Positions 42,853-55,462 of a DNA stretch of 64,000 nucleotides are shown here, piece after piece. Source of the DNA: Polychytrium aggregatum (Eukaryota > Chytridiomycota > Chytridiomycetes > Polychytriales). The notes below the pieces were generated by a model. That model saw nothing but the letters and a program-made list of their open reading frames with translations. It did no database searches and had not been told where the DNA came from. Numbering within the stretch: position 1 is the first letter of the stretch; each line of letters begins with the position of its first letter. The stretch covers positions 1 through 64,000 of the forward strand of contig NW_026516211.1 in assembly GCF_025602895.1 (NCBI RefSeq), read 5' to 3'. The translations under genes and the position numbers were made by a program.

Positions 42853-43519
42853 ACTGTCAAGATATCGCGCCGCCCAACTTGACGAAGACCTCGTTTGCTG
42901 CTCCATGACTCTGCCGTGTGCTCGAAATCGGCGCTGTAGCATCAACCACTGCGCCCTCTTAAGAGCCCCAGCTTTGCTTGCAGGCTCGCTCCCTCTGCTA
43001 ACGAGAGCCTTGATTCTTCTTGCAGACACACGCTTTCACTCTCACAAACCCACTCTCACACATACACACTCTCACACATACACACTCTCACACATACACA
43101 CAACAAGAAAGTGGACAATTCACGACTCGATCTCATGTATCCGCATCCTGCGCTTGCGTGACGCCGTTTTTGCTTGCCGAGGCTCACGCTTGCCGTTGTT
43201 TCTTGAATATACTTGACCTGCATGCCCTGCAGCGAAGCGAGACGATGCAACGGAAGCCTCTGGACAATGCTGGTTCTCGCGCCGCTGCTTCGCTCCCTTA
43301 CCGGTGCCACCGTTTCCCAGATACGAAGCTCCAGGCAGCCAGCGATTGCCATTGGCAACCATGCCCTCAGGCTCTACCATTCCGAGATGCCTCAGTAAAC
43401 GCGCGTTCGTTCCCACGATTCATTTCTGGTTGTGCTCAAGCAAATCTACCCGATAATAGTCCCGTGCCATTCCTCTCGTCCGCTCTGATGACTGGTACTG
43501 ATCACGACACAACATGGAT
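42853..43519. other. convergent 3' region with a short tandem repeat
   Basis: Between the stops of the Ctr gene and ZMYND12. No gene seen apart from the tandem repeat at 43052-43101. Confidence 0.4.
43052..43101. repeat. 16-bp tandem repeat, about three copies
   Basis: About three copies of ACTCTCACACATACAC lie in the intergenic region 3' of the copper transporter. Confidence 0.85.
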
Positions 43520-46234
43520 TCATTGTGCTTCTTGCGTCTTGAGGGGAGCATCCTCCGAGAAGATTGTGGCGGTCAGTTCGACGCACGGGGCGCTGTCTGG
43601 ACCATACATGATCTGGTAGCCTGGTTGGTCGAAACACAGCCGTCACAATGCAAATGGCGGCGCCAGCGTCGTAGGAATGTTGTAGTATTAGTATCGCGGA
43701 CATGTTGTAAGAACATGACAGGCTCGCTAGCTTCACTTGAGGGTGTTTCTCGGCGTCCACCGCATTCTGCTGTACTCGGCTCCGACCTGCGAATCCTGGT
43801 GCACACACCCTTCCTCCCACACAACGCACCTTTCAGGGCTTTGTCGCCATACTCCTTGGCCAAATCGAAACGACCGCATCTTCGGTAGACGAGTGCCAGA
43901 GCATACAGCACATCGTATGGGTTCTTGCGGACGCTCTTGGAGAACAGACCGCCCTCGAGGGTCTGGTTGGTCTGGAAGGCGTACACGCTGGTCAGAATCT
44001 GGATGGCCTCGGCTTGCTGTGCCTCATCTGGCAGTCGGAAGGCGGCGCAGGTGAGTGAAAATGTAAGCCGGGTGCATTGTCAGTGGTGTTGGAGAGAGCT
44101 ATCGATCTAGAGCCCCGCGACGGAATCAATCCAATGCTCGGCATCGTTCCACCCCGCCCTTGAATTGCTGTTGTTCGCTTCTTGTTCTCTGTTCTGGATA
44201 CTGTCTCCCGACAGTGCCCGAGCTTACCCAAGGTCTCGTTGCCGTGCTTCATCGAGTCGATCCAGATCTCGACAACCTTATCGTAGACAGCGTAGGCATG
44301 TGGGATACGATTCTGCTTGTGGAAGACATTCCCAAGATGAAAGTATCCGCCCGTCACTAACATCCGGCCAGGTGGTACATTATACGGTGAGTACCATCTC
44401 AGCTCAAAGGACGGCGTCATCACGGACGAATGCAACAGCAGACCATCACGTCTGAGCAGCGGCGCATGATGGGCCATCGGCTGTTTCTGGGCTTGACTGC
44501 ACCTGAGATGTGGTTCGGCCCCTTCTCGAGTGACGAGTAGTAGATCTGGACAACCCATGCACCCGTCAAGTCAGCAAGATTTTGGAACTTGTCACGATGC
44601 CGGATTTACATCACCGACAGCACTCCGCACCACGACGAGCTATGCCGGCGCTGAGCGATCGCACACTCACATCACTGGCCAGCTGCTCCAGTGCTGCATC
44701 CAGATTGCCCTGGCTTGAATAGAGCAGACCCAGGTTGCGGTGGAGCTGCGAGCGGACAGCGTTGTCGCAGTGGTCCGACTTGAGCACCGCCCACTTGGCC
44801 AGAGACAAGTACTCGTCGCCTTGGCTGTACTGCTTGAGTCCTGGCGAGTGGAATTGGCCGCGGTTGGTGGTCCAGGTTGAGGAAGCCGACGATGGAATCG
44901 TGAGATTCAAGCCGGATCGTCTATCGACTCTCGTTCTGGAACTCTAAGGGGCCCCAACATTCCCAGCTGTGGAGGACTGCACAGCGCATCATGCAACTAC
45001 TTTCAGTGGATTACCGATGCTGGCTTCGCCGAGCAGCAGATAGCTTGGCACCAGCTCGATGCTGTTCTGTCCATAGACGTCCATCGAAAACCGAAGAGCC
45101 TGTAGGGCCGCTGGGATGGCGAGGTCGTACTGGCGACGACGACGATGCAAGTCAGACTAAGCCGTGGCAAGCACTGCCGGCAGTGAGGGATGGCCCAAGG
45201 GGGAGGGGCTTGAGCGACCCGCCTGGGAAACCAGCGGCACTCGGACTCTTGGTGCACGGACAAGGTTCAACCACCCCTGCCGTGCCCAACCACTCTGCGG
45301 ATGCAGGTATGAGATGGCGCTCTGTCTACCTGGCCTTCAAACAGCTTCTTGTGCGCCTCCGTCTTGGTGAGGCCCAAAAGATGGACCTGTCGCTGTCGAG
45401 TCTGCTTTTCCCGCAACGCTCGCTCCTCCTCGGAGCCGAGGACAGCCACCGGCGTTCTGGAACAAGAGGCCAGGTATCGATTGAGCGCCAAGATTGCCTC
45501 AGTGGCCTTCTCTGGCCTTAACAAGGACAGAGAAAATCGGCACTGACCTCAGCGGGACCAGGAGCGAGCATATCTTTTCATGAATCCCGCGATAGTCGAT
45601 CTTCTCGTGGTCGTGGTCGCTATTCATTTGGCAGAGGGTTGGGAGTTAGCATCAACTGCCAGACTGTGTCGGATATCCAAGGCCACTGCTGCGGGCAGCA
45701 AGCCCACACCTCGGAAATCAAAGCGTTCGTGCCCTCGCCCTCTCGTCCACGCCGCTCTGGTCACGTCCGTTCGTCGTCGAGGAAATGTGGCATTCACTTG
45801 CCAGTAATATGTGACGCGACAGTTTTTGCACTGGATGTAGCTGGAGATTGAGCGAACATTTGGTTTTAACATCCATGCCCACGACGCTTCCTTGGGCACG
45901 AAAATGCCCGAGGTTGTTTGAGCTGGTGTCGCCCACGGCGATGCCGAGACTCCAGCCCAAGCACTTCATTTGCTGGGGAGGGGACTCACGCTGGCTTCCC
46001 ACAAAGCTCGCAGGTGAGCTTGACGCCCTTGGGATTCGACAGCGGGTTGATGGACATGCCTCGGACGGAATTCCAGTTGAACGAGACGTTTCCCATCGCA
46101 GCAGGTCCGGCTGTGCCGACCTCGGGTGGATTGACCTGCTGGGTGGTCTGGGTGCTCACGAACGTTCCCGAGGCGACTGACTGGGCCGTGACGGCGACTC
46201 CATTAGCAGGGCGAGTCTTGACGGTGGTATTCAT
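43520..46234 (-). CDS. ZMYND12: ZMYND12 homologue, MYND finger plus TPR flagellar protein
   Basis: Ten exons, 45990-46234, 45802-45840, 45548-45619, 45330-45516, 45015-45129, 44671-44840, 44503-44545, 44228-44356, 43830-44027 and 43520-43620, close to 432 residues. The MYND finger spans exons 1-3: CELC, then CKNCRVTYYC, then DHDH and HEKIC. TPR-type helices follow (YDLAIPAALQALRFSMDVYG, LHRNLGLLYSSQGNLDAALE, YFHLGNVFHKQNRIPHAYAV, YALALVYRRCGRFDLAKEYG). Order and spacing match animal ZMYND12, a protein of motile cilia. The N-terminal 70 residues are Thr/Ala-rich and not conserved. Intron 2 uses a GC donor (GCAAGT); other introns are GT-AG. It supports a flagellated life stage. Confidence 0.92.
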
Positions 46235-47001
46235 GGCCTGGTATGCGCGGTGACAGAGATGAAGAGAGGAGAGCGGCTAGATCTCGGCGATCGAATGGTG
46301 AACCTCGAAAGAGGCATTCGTGAGGCAGCCTTCGCTGGACAGCATCCCGCGAGACGAGAACCGCCAAAGGCATCGCTGCCCAATCAAGCAGATGCATGAG
46401 TGCTCTTGGTTGTTTCATTCACTCACATGAGCTCAGATGTGTCCAAAGCGCCTCGCTTTCGGGTACGCACTGAATATCGCTCGCGACGCTCACTGTTTGT
46501 TGTAATACCGAGCAGAGACATGGATGTATTGAATGATACATGCTCTGATTATGGTCCGATCTGGGTATCCACTCACAGGTGTACTTGGACATGAACCGAT
46601 CACGGACAGAGCTCGAATGGAAAGGACAAAGTCGCATGCGATTGTGTCAAGACGGCACACGGTGAAAGAACCGTCGCTGCCCTGGAATTTCACAGATCGG
46701 CACTGCATTTGCACAAGAAGGGAGGAGGAAGGAGAGACTGTTTGACTCTATCAGGCAGCATTTCTGGCGCTGTTGTCCACTCGCGGGGCAGCGAGTGCAC
46801 GACCGATGGACAACCAAAGGAAGATTAAAGCAAGGTAATATGGGTACAGAAGCAATGGAGGGGGGGCAGTGGGGCCCAGGTAGAAAGCGAGCGTGTGTCG
46901 CTGGAACGAAGAAAAGAACTGATAAGGTGGTGTTTGAGGCTATGGAATCAAGTGGGAGAAGCTGGGACACGAACGATGGGAATTGCGGCAGGAAATGTCG
47001 C
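46235..47001. other. spacer with ZMYND12 promoter
   Basis: No gene recognised. Promoter side of ZMYND12 and the 3' side of the next minus-strand gene. AT-rich around 46490-46560. Confidence 0.4.
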
Positions 47002-47898
47002 TCATCGCTTGCCAAGACCGATGACGCCGGCCGAGGTACCGACCCACTTGAGCACATGGGTATGCACAGCAGATTTTGTTTCGTCGGCCTTTCCCAGGAC
47101 CGAGTGGACGACACCCGTCGAGGCAGTCTCGACGTACTCGCGCCAATGCTGGGCAGTCTCGACGGTCTTGGTGGTGGTGTCGGAGACCTTTCCAACACCC
47201 CAGTTGTAGACCTGGACGGTGCTGTCCTTTGCATCCAGCAGGGTTCGAACGCCCCACTTGAGAGTGGAATAGACAGGCTTGGGCAGGGTCAGCTCCAGGG
47301 TCTTGTCGGTGCCGCCGATGGGATCGGCAACGATGAGCTGGTACGAATCCTGGGCGCGTTCGACGACCTTGGGCGGGAGTTTGGCCTTGATGTGCTCGGC
47401 AGACTGGAGCGAGATGTTCTTGATGCCGTCGACGGTGGACTCGACGGTCGACCGGACAGCGGTCACGGCGCGGTGCTTGATGGTGTCGACAGTGTGGGAA
47501 GAAGCTTCGTGGATGTGGTAGAGGGTTGCGAAGGTGGTGCCAGCGGCCAGGTAAGTGACGGCCAGAGTGGTGCCGATGGCGGTGCCGGCCACAAAGGCGG
47601 CACCTTCGGCCAGCTCGTTGGCGCTGTCGAGCAGCGAGAGCTCAAGCTCGGTCTTTCGCCTGTGCAGGCCGAGACGGGCCTCGTGGGTGTACTGTTCGGT
47701 AAAGTCGACAGCTTGGCGGACGGTTCGGAGATTGAGGAGGGCGGCGGCATAGGTCTGCTTGGCAAGGGAGATTTCGTCATGGTCGACAGAGGGGTCTTCA
47801 TGGTGGTCGTCGGTGACGGTGCCGTCGCTGTGGCCGTCGCTGTTCAGGACATCGGGGACAGGGGACCCGGGGGCGAGCTGGATTTCAACAGAAGACAT
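47002..47898 (-). CDS. amphipathic membrane- or lipid-droplet-type protein, unknown function
   Basis: Single exon of 298 residues from the Met at 47898 (an in-frame Met at 47922 would add eight). After an acidic N-terminus (DGTVTDDHHEDPSVDHDE) come helices, one hydrophobic stretch (AAFVAGTAIGTTLAVTYLAAGTTF) and then long amphipathic runs rich in Thr, Val, Ala and Lys (VKHRAVTAVRST-like, VSDTTTKTVETAQ, GKADETKSAVHTHVLKW). Such Thr/Val-rich 11-residue-like patterns occur in perilipins and other lipid-droplet proteins. I do not recognise the family, so this is only a structural analogy. The ending GVIGLGKR is basic. Confidence 0.7.
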   Translation of the reverse strand: MSSVEIQLAPGSPVPDVLNSDGHSDGTVTDDHHEDPSVDHDEISLAKQTYAAALLNLRTVRQAVDFTEQYTHEARLGLHRRKTELELSLLDSANELAEGAAFVAGTAIGTTLAVTYLAAGTTFATLYHIHEASSHTVDTIKHRAVTAVRSTVESTVDGIKNISLQSAEHIKAKLPPKVVERAQDSYQLIVADPIGGTDKTLELTLPKPVYSTLKWGVRTLLDAKDSTVQVYNWGVGKVSDTTTKTVETAQHWREYVETASTGVVHSVLGKADETKSAVHTHVLKWVGTSAGVIGLGKR

Positions 47899-48281
47899 GA
47901 TCTGGGAACGATGGAGACGCAAGCCGAGGGGAGCCAGATAGGAGTTAGATGTGCTGCGGAGGAGAAGATCCTGGATCGATGCAAGAACGAGGAAGGACGA
48001 TGGAACGAGGGGCAGAGCTGGAAAGGACTGGGCTGGTCACTGCAACGACCAGGTTGAAATACCCTCGACACACACACAAACACACACACAAACATACAGA
48101 CAGACAAACAGAAAGCACGCCCGACGGAGAAGGAAAGACCAAAGCACGGCCGGACAGACGATGGCTTACGGGAGGCGGAGACTGGGGCGGCAGAGCAGAG
48201 CGAGAGGTGGATCCCGGGGAGAAATGGCGAAGGAAAAGGCGGGTGAGGGCCGACTTTAAAACGAGCAGAGCGGGGCGGAAC

Positions 48282-48306
48282 GGACGGACGGACGGACGGA
48301 CGGACG
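48282..48306. repeat. GGAC tetranucleotide repeat
   Basis: About six perfect GGAC units in a row, upstream of the 47898 gene. Confidence 0.85.
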
Positions 48307-48415
48307 CTGACGGAGCGGCGGCGAGCAGGGGAGCAGGAAAACAAGCGATGGCAAGCGGGGCGGAGGAAGGCGATTACGGGAGGACAGAAGATAGAGACGA
48401 TGTGATGTGATGTGT

Positions 48416-48500
48416 GCAAGTTGGATTGTGCAAGTTGAACTGTGCAAGTTGAATTGTGAAGTTGGATTGTGCAATTTGGATTGTGAAAGTTGAATTGCGA
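48416..48500. repeat. degenerate 15-bp tandem repeat
   Basis: Five to six units related to GTGCAAGTTGAATT follow one another, with losses of one to a few bases. Located in the divergent intergenic region. Confidence 0.75.
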
Positions 48501-50111
48501 TGTGCGCCTCAACGGGATCGGATCAGTGCGGGTGAGCGATAACTGAGGATCAAAGTGCAATCGGTGTGCGGCGGCAGTGACTCAGTCGGGATGGGCTGGA
48601 TCTGGAGAGAGACGGCCCTGGAAGCATGCGACCGGGGACTGCCGACAAAGGCACCGAATTTGCCCGGACAGGAGCGGCGGCGCGGACCGGCAAGGAAAGC
48701 CGTATCTGTGCTTGATTGATGTCGCCGGGGCCCTGTTTGCTCAAGCCATCGACCTGTTTGCATCCATCGAGTCGCCTGCATCCATTGGTATGGCTTCCTT
48801 CGCCATCGCTGCTCGATTGGACTCGCTCGCCTCTGCTATGGCATGGGCCGCCGCCCGATTGGATCGCTGCCTCGGGCCTGCTCGGCACACCACTCCCGCT
48901 TGTCCGCTCGTATCCATCTGGTGCACACAGCTTTTTTTTTTGCCTCCGCTGCCCGAGTCCCGCATCGCCGGCATGTGAAGGGCGGCGCCGATAGGCATGA
49001 GACGGCGGCGGCGATTGGTGGGGCCGGACAAGGGGCGGCTGGCATGTGAAAGCGGAGACTTGTCCGAAACGCCTTGGCGGGGCTGGGCTGTCCACTGGCG
49101 CTGTCACGAGCATCCCGAGCTGTCTCAGCCCGGTCCATCGGCCTGGTCTCGTCTGGTCTCGCCTGGATCTGGTTTGTCCTGGGTCTGGGTCTGGATCTGG
49201 TTTGTCCTGGGTCTCGTCTGGGTCTGGGACTGGCCTCGGACTTGGCCAAGCTGCGGGTTAGGAAACTGGACCCACCAGCGAGCTGGCAAATGCAGCTCCA
49301 ACCACTCATTCCAGTCGCCGGCACGAGCACATTTGCCCCCGCCAGCCGGAACCGCACACGCAATCGCACATGCAATCGCACCTCGGCCAGCTCCTGGCCC
49401 GCTGGCCCGCTGGTTGCTTGCTCAGCCCGAGCCTGACACACGCCTATGCCCATGCCCATGCCCATGCCTGCACGCCAGCCCCCTGCCCGATGTTGTCACC
49501 CTTGTCGGTGCAATCCTCTTCCTGCGGCAGTCGCCATCGCCATGCCTCTCAGCCCCTTCGTTGGCTGGTCCTGGGCGCTCGCGCACTTGGACGCACATCG
49601 CACGCCGACGCCGGCTCTGGGATGAGTTGGATCGCATCGGGTTGCTTCCTGGATGCCCGTCCCATCCCAATTTCGCAACGCGCTGCGCCGCCCAATCAGA
49701 GCGTGTGCCACCAGCAGTCCAACCTGGATCGAGCCGGCGGATCCAGCCATTCTGTGCGCGCCTCCAAATGAATTTCATTCTTGCCCGAAAAAAACGAGAT
49801 CTCGAGCCAGGGCAGCGAGACGCCAGCGAGGCCGACCCGGCCCGACCTGGCGCACATTCGTCTGCTCTCCTGTGACGGGCATCTCAACGAGCCGCATCGC
49901 CGATCCGCCCTGCACCAGCGCATCCGGCCATCCTCTCTGCGGATTGCGCCTCGATCTCCTCGACCCATCGCTGCGTCTGCTTGGCCCGGCACTCGACCGC
50001 ACACCGCCTGCCACCGCCCCTCAACCCAGCCGACGTCCCTGTCGATTCATCATCTGATCTCACTCGGATCCGCCTGCTTGTCCCTATCCCTGCCAAACCA
50101 ACGACGCCGCC

Positions 50112-53100
50112 ATGGACTTGGATCTGTACGACGAATTCGGCAACTACATCGGCCCCGAGCTCGAGGACGAGGACGAGAATGTCCATCCCGAGGCCGATAT
50201 CGGATACGTCCCGGACGACCAGAATCTGGATCAGCCTGAGGACGACAACGGCCATGACCAGAGCTCCACCGCTCTCATGCAGATCGATGGTTAGACCCCG
50301 ACCGACTCGGATCCGATCGATCCACTGCGCTCTCACACACCGCGGCCACGATCGCCTTGTCGCATTGCTGCTACCGCTGTCATCGTGCAGCTGATCCTGA
50401 TATCTCCGTTCACCTCGCCCTCTCATCCATCGCCCACAGATGCACCTGTCCAGAGCCAGATCGTCCTCCATGAGGATAAAAAGTACTACCCCACGGCCGA
50501 GGAGGTGTATGGTCCAGACGTCGAAACCCTCGTCCAGGAGGAGGATACCCAGCTTCTGACCGAGCCCATCATCGCTCCTGTCAAGAAGGCCAAGACCTAC
50601 GTTCTCGAGAAGAATTTGCCCGAGACAAAGTTCAACAAAGAGTAAGACTCTCGATCGCCTGTGCTTCGACTTGTCTTCATACCGCCCCGACGCTCCAGCA
50701 CATCGCTCCATATTCGTAGTCGAACCGAGGGCTGCCTCAGACCGACCATCGCGGTGTTGTGCTCGTTTGCTGGAGCTCCGAGCGATCTTGTGTCGGCGAA
50801 TCGTGTCCAAACCAGAGCCGTGCCGCTGACAGTCAACAACCCCCCCCCTGCCCCAACCAGGTTCCTGGTCGATCTCATGGGCTTCCCCAACTTGATCCGC
50901 AACGTTGCCGTCGTGGGGCACCTCCATCATGGCAAGACCGCATTTCTGGATATGCTCATCAACGAGACACACGATATGCAGTGGGATGTCGAAAACCCAA
51001 CCCGCTACACCGACGTCCACACCCTCGAGCGGGACCGCGGCATGAGTATCAAGAGCATCCCGATGACTGTTGTGTCGCAAGATTTGACTGGGAAATCCTA
51101 TCTGCTGAACATGTTTGATACCCCTGGTCAGTTGGCCACGATGGTAGTGCCGTGCTGAGCTGTCTGTCGCAAGGTGGTGCATGATCTCGGCTGTGTGCCG
51201 CTGCGCTAAAGTTGCTGACCCTCTTGGCGGCTTGCTTCTTCTTGCCCTCAATACTTGGCTCGGCCTGGCCCTCTGGATACTTTGGATACTTTGGATACTT
51301 TTCCACCACGACGGCTTCGGTCCATGTCATTCTCTACTGTGTCTGCTGTGGACGTTGCTTCATGCAACACGACATCTCGGGTCGGCCCTGTATCAACTTG
51401 GTCATCGCAACCTTGACTGCCACCACCCATGCCTGTGTTGTTTGCACATTCAGGCCATGTCAACTTCTCCGACGAAGTGTCCGCTGCGCTTCGGATTGCC
51501 GACGGCGCCATCCTGGTTGTCGATGCCGTCGAGGGTGTAAGTTGACGGCCTGCCCCACCGACTTCCCACCCCGCCAGGTTGTCGTGGAGCTCTGGATCGC
51601 TCACCAATGAACCACTTGCAGCAAAGCCAGCCAGCCGCACACGCACGCCCCGCTTCTGACCCGAGTGTTGAATGCCGTATCTAGGTCATGTGCCAAACCG
51701 AGCGTCTCATCCGCCACATCGTCTCCGAGAAAGTGGCTCTGACATTGGTCATCAACAAGGTCGACCGCCTCATCCTGGAGCTCAAACTGCCTCCCACCGA
51801 TGCTTACTTTAAGCTCAAGCACACGATCGAGGAAGTCAATGCCATCCTGGGGTGCGTGTCGACGACCATCATCCCTTGCTCGCTATCATCATCGCTATCA
51901 TTATCGCTATCATCATCGCTATCATCATCGCTGTCGCATCCCTGTGTTCGATCCCCCAGTGCATTCACATAACCACGCTGTCACTCACATCATCCTGCGA
52001 CGCTTCTCGCGTCTCGGTCGCCCAACAGAGCCTGCAGCAACAACGAACTCCGCGTCTCGCCCGAGCTCGGCAATGTCTGCTTTGCATCGACACAGTATGG
52101 CTGGTGCTTCTCTCTCAAGTCCTTTGCAAAGATGTATGCCGACAACTTTGGTAGGCTCGCGTTCCGCCCCTCATTACGATACAGCGGACATGGATCGATC
52201 GGCGTTGTCTCTGCCGCTCCTTTCTCGAATCCCACTTGCACTCACCGATGCTGCTCGTTTTCTCGATAAACTCCCTTTCGCTGATGCAGAGAGCTTCGAC
52301 GTCGACGCCTTTGCCCTCCGGCTCTGGGGCGATATCTATTTCGACGCGCAGAAGCGGTCGTTCCGACGCAAACCCACCGACTCGGCCAACAAGCGCACCT
52401 TTGTGCACTTCATTCTCGAGCCCTTGTTCAAGATCTATTCGCAGGTCATTGGAGAGGACAGCGCAGCGCTGAAGCAGACTCTGGGCAGCCTCGGCATCCA
52501 CCTCAAGCCCAACCAGTACGGCATCAACGTGCGGCCGCTGCTCTGGCTCGTGTGCGGCGAGTTCTTTGGGAACTCGAGCGGACTTGTCGACATGCTCGTC
52601 AAGCACGTCCCCTCGCCCGCGGAGAACGCAGAACGAAAGGTGTGTATGTGCTAAGGCGACGAGACGGGCGTCGGTGTACTATGGATATATGGACCCATGG
52701 ATCTATGGACCTATGGGCTTATGGACCGATGGACGCGTGTTCGGTCGATATCTGAGATGCGTTTACTTGCCCTGTCCCGACACCTTTCCCGCTGACCTTT
52801 GTGTTATCGCCAGATCTCGCACATCTACACCGGCGACCAGGACGGACCCATTGCAAACGCCATGATCAACTGCGACCCCAACGGTCCTTTGATGATCCAC
52901 ATCGTGAAGCTGTACAACTCGGAGAACATGTCCCAGTTCGAGGCCTTTGGTCGCATCATGAGCGGCACAATCTCAACGGGCCAGAGCGTCCGCGTTCTTG
53001 GTGAGGGCTACTCGCCAGAAGATGAGGAGGACATGGCAGTGCAGACTGTGGGCTCGCTGGCGGTCTTCCAGTCGCGCTACAAGATCAAGGTCACCAGCGC

Positions 53101-55462
53101 CTCGGCCGGCAGCTGGGTGATCATATCCGGCATCGACAACTCGATCATCAAGACGGCCACAGTCACATGCAACACCAAGAGCGACGACGAAGTCCGCATC
53201 TTCCGCCCTCTGCACTTCAACACCGCGCCTGTGCTGAAGGTTGCGGTCGAGCCCGTCAACCCCACGGAGCTGCCCAAGATGCTGGACGGCCTGCGTAAAA
53301 TCAACAAGAGCTATCCGCTTGTCCAGACCCGCGTCGAGGAGAGTGGCGAACACATCATCCTCGGCACAGGCGAGCTGTATCTGGACTGCGTCCTGCACGA
53401 CCTGCGCCGGCTGTACTCGGAGATCGACATCAAGGTGGCTGATCCCGTCGTGCGCTTCTGCGAGACGGTTGTGGAGACGTCGTCGCTCAAGTGCTTTGCC
53501 GAGACCCCGAATAAGAAGTAAGTTTTCGGTGGTGCAGCATAGCCAGCGAGGGAGGGGGGTACCTGAATGACAGTATCTCGGCTGTGGACAAGTCGCAGCA
53601 TGCTGTTACTTGGCCCTCCTGGCACAGCGCGGCGCTTGGTCACTCCAGCGATTCACAGCGGTGCAGAATGTCGAACAAACATGTGATCCAACCACATCCC
53701 CCAACCTAACCAACTCGTGTGGCCTCGCCCGTATCTTTTGGGCAACAGGAACAAGCTGACAATGATTGCCGAGCCGCTGGAGAAGGGCATCGCCGAGGAC
53801 ATCGAGAACCTGGTCATCGACACCAAGTGGACGGCCAAGAAGCTTGGCGAACACTTTACCAGCAACTACGGATGGGATATTTTGGCCGCCCGCAATATCT
53901 GGGCCTTTGGACCGGACGAATACGGACCCAACATCCTTGTCAACGACACGCTGCCAGCCGAGGTGAGATGGCTCCACTGTTGCGGTTGCTGCTGCATCAG
54001 GGTCGCACTGCATCAGGGTCGGACTGCATCAGGGTCGCACTGCCAGCTCGGCACGGCCCTTTGCCACAGCGACTGACTCGCATTCTTTGTACTTCCTTGG
54101 CCGTCTGTTCGTCTGTCTGTCTCAAACAATTTCTCCTGTCGATGCGGATCGGGGTCGACTCCAGACCGATAGGCAGCTGCTTTTGTCGGTGCGCGACTCT
54201 ATCCGACAGGGCTTCCAATGGGGCACCCGCGAGGGCCCACTCTGCGACGAGCGTGAGTAGCGATCCGGAGCAGCAATGTTGGTTGCAGCGAATCAGAAAA
54301 CCAAGACCCCGAGCAGCGCCTCTCGATCCTGTCGCTGCCAGCGCGTGATGTCCTTGTGATCGTGGATTTTAACTGACTCTTATCGCTCATGGTGGCATCT
54401 CTCCCAACTTCCGCACATCCACGCGCTCACCAGCGATCCGAAATGTCAAGTTCCGGGTTTTGGATGCTGCTTTGGCAAGCGAGCCCATCTACCGCGGTGG
54501 CGGTCAGATCATCCCGACCGCCCGCCGTGTCTGCTACTCTTCGTTCCTGATGGCCACACCGCGGCTGATGGAGCCCGTCTACTATGTCGAAGTCCAGGCT
54601 CCGGCCGACTGTGTGGCTTCTGTCTACAGCGTCCTTGCTCGGCGAAGGTAAGGGCGGCTGTTGGCGGCCAGAGCGGAGGGTGGGCGTCCCATGTGTGCAC
54701 CGAGCTATTGTAATTTGTGCACCGAGCGATCGTGCCGCTGGGCGTGGGAATCGTGGGAATCGTGTCGCTGGGCGGACCATCGCACACGCAGCATGCCGCC
54801 GGATGAACGTGCCCGTCGGCGTGGGCTTGCCGATTCGATGCCGCGGCTTGCAGACCGACAATCGTATTTCCGTCGCTCACGGACATTATTCGTGGCGCCT
54901 CCAGAGGACATGTCACCCAGGATATCGCCAAGGCCGGCTCCCCGCTCTACACCGTCAAGGCGTACATCCCTGTGATCGACTCGTGCGGCTTCGAGACGGA
55001 CCTGCGAACGCACACGCACGGACAGGCCTTCTGCCAGCAGGTCTTTGATCATTGGCAGATTGTCCCAGGCGACCCGCTTGACAAGTCGATTGTCCTGCGG
55101 CCTCTGGAGCCCTCGACGGCCCAGCACCTTGCGCGCGACTTTATGATCAAGACACGAAGACGCAAGGGCCTCAGCGAGGACGTTGCCATCACCAAGTTCT
55201 TTGACGATCCCATGGTAAGGCAGACGTCCGAGACGGCATTGCAGAATGTGGGAGCGGTCATGGGATGGGTCGAGTTTGGTGGACCGAGAGCATCTGACTT
55301 GCAGGAAGCTGCGTAATTGTGTCGCTGGATGCATGTGCTGGCACTCTGTCGGATTTGCAGTGTTTCCCACTCTCCGCGTTGGCTTGCTCACGCTGATTCC
55401 GTTTTCCGCCGCTGCAGCTTCTCGAGCTGGCCAAGGTCGATGGCGGACTGTTTGGACTCTAG
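50112..55462 (+). CDS. SNU114: U5 snRNP GTPase SNU114 (EFTUD2)
   Basis: EF-2-like spliceosomal GTPase that controls Brr2 and U4/U6 unwinding. Thirteen exons close to 977 residues: 50112-50289, 50440-50641, 50861-51126, 51454-51536, 51685-51851, 52038-52150, 52290-52639, 52814-53517, 53749-53962, 54165-54252, 54434-54647, 54905-55214 and 55418-55462. It has an acidic N-terminus ([13 protein letters not shown]), G1 GHLHHGKT, G3 DTPGH (split by intron 3), G4 NKVD, and the C-terminal EF-2 domains ([56 protein letters not shown]). The length equals human EFTUD2 (972). Exon 6 has two in-frame acceptors, 52029 and 52038. Introns 5 and 7 contain short tandem repeats. In a genome this intron-rich the protein has an obvious workload. 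Confidence 0.96.
51889..51943. repeat. 12-bp tandem repeat in SNU114 intron 5
   Basis: About four units of ATCGCTATCATC lie between exon 5 and exon 6 of SNU114. Non-coding. Confidence 0.8.

Larger units (their letters stand above)
47899..50111. other. divergent intergenic region rich in simple repeats
   Basis: About 2.2 kb between the 47898 gene (minus) and SNU114 (plus). It contains a CA/CAAA tract (48062-48110), GGAC repeats (48282-48306), a GTGCAAGTTG-type repeat (48416-48500), GTCTCGTCTGG/CCTGGGTCTGG runs (49147-49240) and CCCATG repeats (49448-49470). The ACACAC-rich part lies near the minus-strand promoter. No coding gene recognised. Confidence 0.45.

Noticed and set aside
46795-48057. 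420-codon open frame on the plus strand
   Set aside because: It is antisense to the 47002-47898 gene, Gly/Asp/Val-rich with no motif, and ends in simple repeats. GC-rich codon bias of the real gene explains it.
48062-48110. Telomere-like or regulatory CA tract
   Set aside because: Ordinary CA/CAAA microsatellite with no telomeric unit and no neighbouring subtelomeric features.
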